This document shows positions 59,673 through 64,000 of a DNA stretch of 64,000 nt, in pieces. Position numbers and translations under genes: made by a program. The stretch spans positions 21,505 to 85,504 of the forward strand of contig NZ_BCPY01000007.1 of NCBI RefSeq assembly GCF_001544195.1, read 5' to 3'. Source of the DNA: Tetragenococcus solitarius NBRC 100494 (GTDB lineage: Bacteria; Bacillota; Bacilli; Lactobacillales; Enterococcaceae). Below the pieces are notes generated by a model. That model saw only the letters and a program-made list of their open reading frames with translations. It ran no database searches and had not been told where the DNA came from. Position 1 is the first letter of the stretch; every line of letters starts with the position of its first letter.

Positions 59673-60419
59673 ATGAGACAAGACCGAGAACAAATTCGTA
59701 AATTCGGGCAAAAGCAAATTATTTCATCTATAAAAAAGGAACTGCCGAGTTTCATAGAGCTATTTGCTTATAATATTTCCAAAACTGATATGAGTGTATA
59801 TAGTTTACTGCAAAAGAATAATAGAAAAAAACAAAATAGCTGGTTGACTTTACGTATAGCAGACCATCCATTGTGGCTGAAAAATGCTCAGCAGCTTTCC
59901 ATTGATGTCGGATCACCTGCGGATTTAATCCGTTTACCTGAAATGCTTCAAAGAATACTTTCTAGAAGTGAAAATACAAAAGATTGGTTTCAAATGTCAA
60001 AAAGCCAATTAGCTATTTTGTATTTATTAGATAAGTGCCAGCAAAATGGCTTCGTGTGGGCAATTCGCTTACCAGAGGAAATTTTTGAAGCTTTTAAAAA
60101 GCAGCCGCTAGATTTGCGAACTGATTTTATGAAAACAGAGTTATTTCTAACGGATCGAAATAATGTTAACTCTTTTCTCCAGTTATTTAACAATTCTCAT
60201 TTTCAAGCGCAATTAGCTATTTTGTATGGACGAAACCTGTTGTTTTCTCAATTTTCTAGACATCGTTTGCTTAAGCTTTTACCAACTAACCAATGGATTC
60301 AACCGATGTTACAAAAAGAAAAGGCTTCTTCTGACTGGCAGCCGCAGATTATCTACGACTATGGCAAAGACTTTTATCAGAATTTACAAAAAGCTTTGCA
60401 GAATGAGGAAGAAATATAA
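59673..60419 (+). CDS. Protein of unknown function
   Basis: A 248-residue soluble, basic protein without recognised motif, signal or membrane segment. AAAGGA precedes the ATG. It lies 155 bases after the efrB-like stop (31 bases after the read-through end) and so may be in that transcript. I could not place it in a family. Confidence 0.6.
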   Translation: MRQDREQIRKFGQKQIISSIKKELPSFIELFAYNISKTDMSVYSLLQKNNRKKQNSWLTLRIADHPLWLKNAQQLSIDVGSPADLIRLPEMLQRILSRSENTKDWFQMSKSQLAILYLLDKCQQNGFVWAIRLPEEIFEAFKKQPLDLRTDFMKTELFLTDRNNVNSFLQLFNNSHFQAQLAILYGRNLLFSQFSRHRLLKLLPTNQWIQPMLQKEKASSDWQPQIIYDYGKDFYQNLQKALQNEEEI

Positions 60420-60529
60420 AATAAAATGTCCAATAATCCATTGGAAAGACTAGGTAAAATGGAAAATATCGTTTTTTCCTACTCATTTTCATTTTAGTTG
60501 TCTTAATTTTGAAAATTTTTAGAAAAAGG

Positions 60530-60558
60530 TTGACTTCTTTTGTCAGAAGAGTTAGATT
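60530..60558 (+). promoter_or_regulatory. Possible promoter of the ilvE T-box leader
   Basis: TTGACT (60530-60535) and TAGATT (60553-60558) with a 17-bp spacer. Confidence 0.5.
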
Positions 60559-60574
60559 ATTCAGTAAATAAATA

Positions 60575-60840
60575 ACACAAAACACAATGATGAGTCTTAT
60601 TTGAGGTATTGGACGTTTTTAGAGAGATTTTGCTAGCTGAAAAAAATCAACGTCGCCTGCAAATTTATCAGCTCGGAGTGGTGAAAACAAACGTTTTTGC
60701 TGGTTGCCTACCATTAAAAAGGACGCATATGCTTAAACAATATTTAGCCGTATGTGGAGGTTTTGAGTGAAATTCAAAGCAAAAAATAGGTGGTACCGTG
60801 GAAACGCCCTATAAAGCATAAGCTTTGTGGGGCGTATTTA
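60575..60840 (+). promoter_or_regulatory. T-box leader of ilvE
   Basis: The 464-bp gap before ilvE holds a T-box. Stem I is recognised by AGAGAG (from 60622) followed by GCTAGCTG, flanked by GACGTT/AACGTC arms. The T-box AGGTGGTACCGTGG is at 60788-60801, with a UGGU bulge matching a tRNA ending in discriminator A, as Ile, Leu and Val tRNAs have. The hairpin ACGCCC/GGGCGT (60804-60835) is the terminator, though its T-run is poor (TATTTAG). AUC at 60667-60669 (Ile), followed by A, is my preferred specifier, but UUA (Leu) nearby is possible. Confidence 0.75.
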
Positions 60841-60883
60841 GTTGTTATAGAGAATTTTATTTTAGTTGAGGGGGATTTTTTAT

Positions 60884-61909
60884 ATGGTAAAACAAAGAGT
60901 AGAAGATTTGGATTGGAATAATTTGGGCTTTCATTATCGAGACTTACCTTATAGATTTAAGGCAGAATTTAAAGAGGGAAAGTGGCAGGAAGGTGAATTA
61001 ACCACCGATTCAACAATGCATCTTTCAGAAGCAGCAGAGGTTTTACATTACGGGCAGGAAATTTTTGAGGGACTGAAGGCTTATCGGCAAAAAGATGGCA
61101 CTATCAATCTTTTTCGTCCGGAAATGAATGCACAACGTTTTGCAAATTCTGCCAAAAGAATGGCGATGGAAGCTTATCCTGCTGATAAATTTGTTGAAGC
61201 TGTCAAAGAAGTGGTCCGTGCTAACGAAGAATATGTGCCACCCTATGGTACAGGGGGATCTTTGTACCTTCGTCCATTTATGATCGGCACAGAACCGCTT
61301 GTCGGCGTAGCACCTTCAACAGAGTTTCAATTTCGTATTTACGCAACGCCAGTGGGGGCTTATGTGCAAGGTTTGACACCTACACCTTATCTGATTAGTG
61401 ACTTTGATCGTGCTGCTTTTGCGGGTACAGGCCAAGTTAAGACTTCGGGTAATTATGCAGGCAGCTTATATCCAGCGACGCAAGCTAAAAAAGAAGGTTA
61501 CGCGGATTGTTTGTATTTAGACCCAAGAGAACATAAATACATCGACGAATTTGGCGGAGCTAATTTTTATGGTATTACTAAAGATGGGCAATTTTTAACC
61601 CCTAAGTCGGATTCGATTTTGCCGTCAATCACGAAGCAATCCTTAGTTGAAATTGCGGAAAAACAAGGGTTGAATCCTAAAGAAACATCCATCGCTTTAG
61701 AAGATATTGATCAGTTTGTTGAAGCTGGAGCCATGGGAACGGCAGCTGTTATTTCTCCTGTGGGTTCTTTAACCTATCATGGTAAAAAGTATATCTTTAA
61801 CGAAACTGAAGTAGGACCAAAAACACAAGCATTGTATGACGAACTTGTAGGGATCCAATTAGGCGATCGTCCAGCACCAGAAGGTTGGATCCAAAAGGTT
61901 GAGGTCTAA
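60884..61909 (+). CDS. ilvE: Branched-chain amino-acid aminotransferase
   Basis: A 341-residue class IV PLP aminotransferase interconverting Leu/Ile/Val with their 2-oxo acids. The PLP lysine is Lys186 in GQVKTSGNYAGSL, and the FEGLKAY start and GGANFYG segments are typical. ATG 60884 follows GAGGGGG (60868-60874); the TTG at 60866 is excluded. Controlled by the T-box above. HicDH downstream reduces the oxo acids, so the pair can run leucine degradation to hydroxyisocaproate. Confidence 0.95.
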   Translation: MVKQRVEDLDWNNLGFHYRDLPYRFKAEFKEGKWQEGELTTDSTMHLSEAAEVLHYGQEIFEGLKAYRQKDGTINLFRPEMNAQRFANSAKRMAMEAYPADKFVEAVKEVVRANEEYVPPYGTGGSLYLRPFMIGTEPLVGVAPSTEFQFRIYATPVGAYVQGLTPTPYLISDFDRAAFAGTGQVKTSGNYAGSLYPATQAKKEGYADCLYLDPREHKYIDEFGGANFYGITKDGQFLTPKSDSILPSITKQSLVEIAEKQGLNPKETSIALEDIDQFVEAGAMGTAAVISPVGSLTYHGKKYIFNETEVGPKTQALYDELVGIQLGDRPAPEGWIQKVEV

Positions 61910-61924
61910 ATAAAATTGCTAAGA

Positions 61925-61965
61925 AAAGAAAACCGATAGTACTTTATAAAATTGGTTTTCTTTTT
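61925..61965 (+). terminator. Terminator after ilvE
   Basis: AAAGAAAACC and GGTTTTCTTT pair around a long loop, followed by Ts. Confidence 0.7.
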
Positions 61966-62019
61966 ATTAAAAAGGATACAGTCAACGTTTAAGGATTGTT
62001 AATGATAGGGAGTGATCAA

Positions 62020-62961
62020 ATGGCCCGAAAAATAGGTGTCATTGGTATGGGACATGTTGGGTCTACCGTTGCGCATGATATTATTGCCAAAGGTTTAACT
62101 GATGAAATGGTTTTGATTGATACCAATGAAGCTAAGGTAAATGCAGATGCTTTGGATTTTGAAGATGCTATGGCAAACGCAACTTTTCATACCAAATTAA
62201 TTGTCAATGATTACGCTGCGTTAAAGGATGCAGATGTTGTCATTTCAGCTATAGGAAATATAAAATTATTGGAAAATAATACGACAAACGATCGCTTTGT
62301 GGAATTACCCTTTACTAGCCAACAAGCGGCTAAAGTCGCGTTAAAAATTAAAGACTCAGGGTTTGATGGTGTATTAATTGATATTACAAACCCTTGTGAT
62401 GTTATTACAGCGATTTATCAAACGATGACAGGCTTACCCAAAAACCAAGTAATTGGTACAGGTACGCTGTTAGATTCAGCTAGGATGAAACGTGCGGTAG
62501 GGAAGGTATTTAAGACCGATCCACGTTCTGTTGCTGGGTATAACTTAGGTGAACATGGAAATTCACAATTTACTGCTTGGTCGACTGTTAATGTTTTGGG
62601 AAAACCGATTGTAGAAGTCGAACAAGAGCGTCCCGTTGATTTTACTCAATTAGATGAAATTGCTCGGGCTGGAGGTTTTACTGTATTGCATGGGAAAAAC
62701 TATACGAGCTATGGTATTGCAACAGCAGCTGTGCGATTGGCTGATATTGTAATGAGTGATGCTAGAGCAGAACTGCCAGTTTCAAACTTTCGTAATGAAT
62801 ATAATACCTACCTTTCCTATCCAGCTGTGATAGGAAAAGCTGGCGTCGTCGAAACACTACAACTTGATTTAACAGATGAAGAGATTGAAAAATTGCGACT
62901 TTCGGCTCAGTATATTAAAACAAAATTTGACAACACAATGGAAAATTTACAAAATAACTAA
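62020..62961 (+). CDS. L-2-hydroxyisocaproate dehydrogenase
   Basis: A 313-residue LDH/MDH-family oxidoreductase. GMGHVGS is the NAD site and His179 (GEHGNSQFTAWS) is catalytic. Where LDH has a conserved Gln/Arg-containing loop, this reads AIGNIKLLENNTTNDRF, as in L-HicDH of Weissella confusa. It should reduce branched-chain 2-oxo acids such as ketoisocaproate with NADH. ATG 62020 follows GGGAG. Likely cotranscribed with the next gene. Confidence 0.88.
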   Translation: MARKIGVIGMGHVGSTVAHDIIAKGLTDEMVLIDTNEAKVNADALDFEDAMANATFHTKLIVNDYAALKDADVVISAIGNIKLLENNTTNDRFVELPFTSQQAAKVALKIKDSGFDGVLIDITNPCDVITAIYQTMTGLPKNQVIGTGTLLDSARMKRAVGKVFKTDPRSVAGYNLGEHGNSQFTAWSTVNVLGKPIVEVEQERPVDFTQLDEIARAGGFTVLHGKNYTSYGIATAAVRLADIVMSDARAELPVSNFRNEYNTYLSYPAVIGKAGVVETLQLDLTDEEIEKLRLSAQYIKTKFDNTMENLQNN

Positions 62962-62978
62962 TATTTGGGAGGGAAGTT

Positions 62979-63725
62979 ATGTCAGTTGTGGAAAAGCTTT
63001 ATCAAGCTTATCATACAAATACACCTTTAAAGTTAGGTGAATTAGGCCTTAATGACAAAACAGAAGCTTATCAAATTCAAGATGAGGTGTTGCAACTTAA
63101 AGAAGAAGCAGGAGAAAAGCTAGCTGGTTATAAGATCAGCTTAACTAGCCAAGAGACACAAGAACTTTTTGCTAGTGACTCTCCTTTATACGGTGGTATG
63201 ACAGATGTCACAGTAAAAAATACTGTTTCTTTAAAGGAATATAATCGTCCACTATTAGAACTGGAACTTGTCTTTTTAGTAGATGAACCCATTTCTTCTG
63301 ATGACACTGCAGAGCAGGTTTTTGAAAAATGTCGTGTGGCTCCGGGAATTGAAGTGCCGGACGGACGCTATGAAGATTGGTTTCCTAAAGCTAGTTTGTA
63401 TGAAGTGGTTGCTGATGGCGCAGTCAATGGCGCAATTGTTATAGGTAATCCGCGAAAATTGGTTTACTCAGATGTTGCTGCTATTAAAGCAACATTGACT
63501 TTAGAGGATAAATTTGTAAAAGAGGGGCCTTCAACAGAAGTGCTAGGTCATCCAGCTAAAGCTGTTTTGTGGTTGGCTAAAGAATTAGAAAAGCATGGAA
63601 AAAAATTAAAAGCTGGACAATTTGTTTCCTCAGGTACTTTTGTTTTACCCGAACCCTTGGAAAAAGGGCATTACAAGGCAAGTTTTGAACACGTTGGTGA
63701 AGTAGATTTAGAAGTGACAGAATAA
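62979..63725 (+). CDS. 2-keto-4-pentenoate hydratase/4-oxalocrotonate decarboxylase family protein
   Basis: A 248-residue FAH-superfamily enzyme (MhpD-like): metal ligands should lie in LLELELVFLVDE and the preceding PLYGGMTD region, with KAGQFVSSGTF near residue 215. Aromatic meta-cleavage pathways are absent nearby, so the true substrate in this setting is unknown; a 2-oxo acid is plausible beside HicDH. GGGAGGGAAG precedes the ATG, 17 bases after the hicDH stop. Confidence 0.75.
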   Translation: MSVVEKLYQAYHTNTPLKLGELGLNDKTEAYQIQDEVLQLKEEAGEKLAGYKISLTSQETQELFASDSPLYGGMTDVTVKNTVSLKEYNRPLLELELVFLVDEPISSDDTAEQVFEKCRVAPGIEVPDGRYEDWFPKASLYEVVADGAVNGAIVIGNPRKLVYSDVAAIKATLTLEDKFVKEGPSTEVLGHPAKAVLWLAKELEKHGKKLKAGQFVSSGTFVLPEPLEKGHYKASFEHVGEVDLEVTE

Positions 63726-63738
63726 AATCATAAGAGTG

Positions 63739-63787
63739 AGTGCTGGCAAACAAGGAAGTTTTTTGTTTGCCAGCACTATTTTTTTGT
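63739..63787. terminator. Terminator between the hydratase and the PucR-type gene
   Basis: AGTGCTGGCAAACAA and TTGTTTGCCAGCACT form a perfect 15-bp stem, followed by ATTTTTTT. Confidence 0.85.
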
Positions 63788-63808
63788 CTATTTGTTAAAA
63801 ATTTTATC

Positions 63809-64000
63809 TTAAATGAAGGTATTTTCTTTTTTCATATGAAGAAAGTAAGTAGCTAATTCATAATTAACTAACTCTACCGAATTTGAAAAATCAAGAGCTA
63901 AGATATCGGCAAGTTTGTTTATTCGATAATGAACGGTCTTTGGATGGACAAAAAGATCTTCTGCGGTTTGTTTATAATTACGATTATTTTTAAAAAAAGT
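63809..64000 (-). CDS. PucR/CdaR-type transcriptional regulator, 3' end only
   Basis: The last 63 codons of a minus-strand gene that continues past the window. The translation includes NYKQTAEDLFVHPKTVHYRI and then NKLADILALDF, the PucR C-terminal helix-turn-helix (compare HRNTLQYKVDKF in the regulator at 17957). It ends with TAA at 63809-63811 and is convergent with the hydratase gene. It may regulate the HicDH/IlvE region, but this is inferred from position. Confidence 0.8.
   Translation of the reverse strand, partial: TFFKNNRNYKQTAEDLFVHPKTVHYRINKLADILALDFSNSVELVNYELATYFLHMKKENTFI

Overview
The window is low-GC, densely packed Gram-positive DNA with strong GGAGG-type ribosome-binding sites, TTG/GTG starts and TTGACA/TATAAT promoters. 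Gene content points to the Lactobacillales and most likely the Enterococcaceae (Enterococcus/Tetragenococcus type): an Lsa(A)-like ABC-F gene, a heterodimeric EfrAB-like exporter, a SUF cluster in the order C-D-S-U, L-2-hydroxyisocaproate dehydrogenase, PepO, T-box leaders and a TnpB-like gene beside oppF. The genus is inferred from remembered protein similarity, not from any search. No rRNA, tRNA, CRISPR array, prophage or complete insertion sequence was seen.

Layout. 1-6.8 kb: 3' part of a phosphohexomutase, an APC amino-acid permease, the xpaC-telA pair (minus strand), then nudF, a small membrane protein and mtnN, followed by four 27-bp dyad repeats. 6.8-16.6 kb: pepO (minus strand), a papain/C39-like protein, a divergent PRPP synthetase, a cysteine desulfurase with DUF1831 and mnmA (tRNA 2-thiouridine formation), a 166-bp tandem repeat, DUF1033 and topB. 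16.7-21.5 kb: an orphan MsmK-type sugar ATPase with a PucR/CdaR-type regulator, then a T-box-controlled amino-acid ABC transporter whose leader carries a duplicated antiterminator/terminator module. 21.6-35.4 kb: ftsK, a class I amidotransferase, two OppA lipoproteins, oppBCDF, and directly after oppF a nuclease-dead TnpB homologue with an omega-RNA-like 3' region. This matches the TldR RNA-guided repressor family. An NrtR-like Nudix regulator follows on the minus strand.

35.5-46.6 kb: metG; a cation P-type ATPase behind a yybP-ykoY (Mn2+) riboswitch, with a PepSY lipoprotein after it; an Lsa-like ABC-F gene behind an attenuator leader with a three-codon upstream ORF; a lactonase; a PTS IIA-glucitol-like protein lacking its phospho-histidine; and an AI-2E family permease. 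46.6-55.8 kb: a rhodanese without its cysteine, rpsO, a repeat, pnp, a zinc-ribbon membrane protein, a GNAT acetyltransferase, sufCDSU without sufB, and a sirtuin. 56-64 kb: efrA, an efrB-like gene with an in-frame stop, an unknown gene, T-box-controlled ilvE, L-2-hydroxyisocaproate dehydrogenase, a hydratase-family enzyme, and the 3' end of a PucR-type regulator.

Main themes are amino-acid and peptide supply (two T-boxes, Opp, PepO, IlvE/HicDH), sulfur transfer (IscS-MnmA, SUF) and conditional RNA control. At least four cis-acting or guide RNAs are supported here: two T-boxes, a Mn2+ riboswitch, an ABC-F attenuator and a probable TldR guide RNA. The TldR locus beside oppF is the most striking element.
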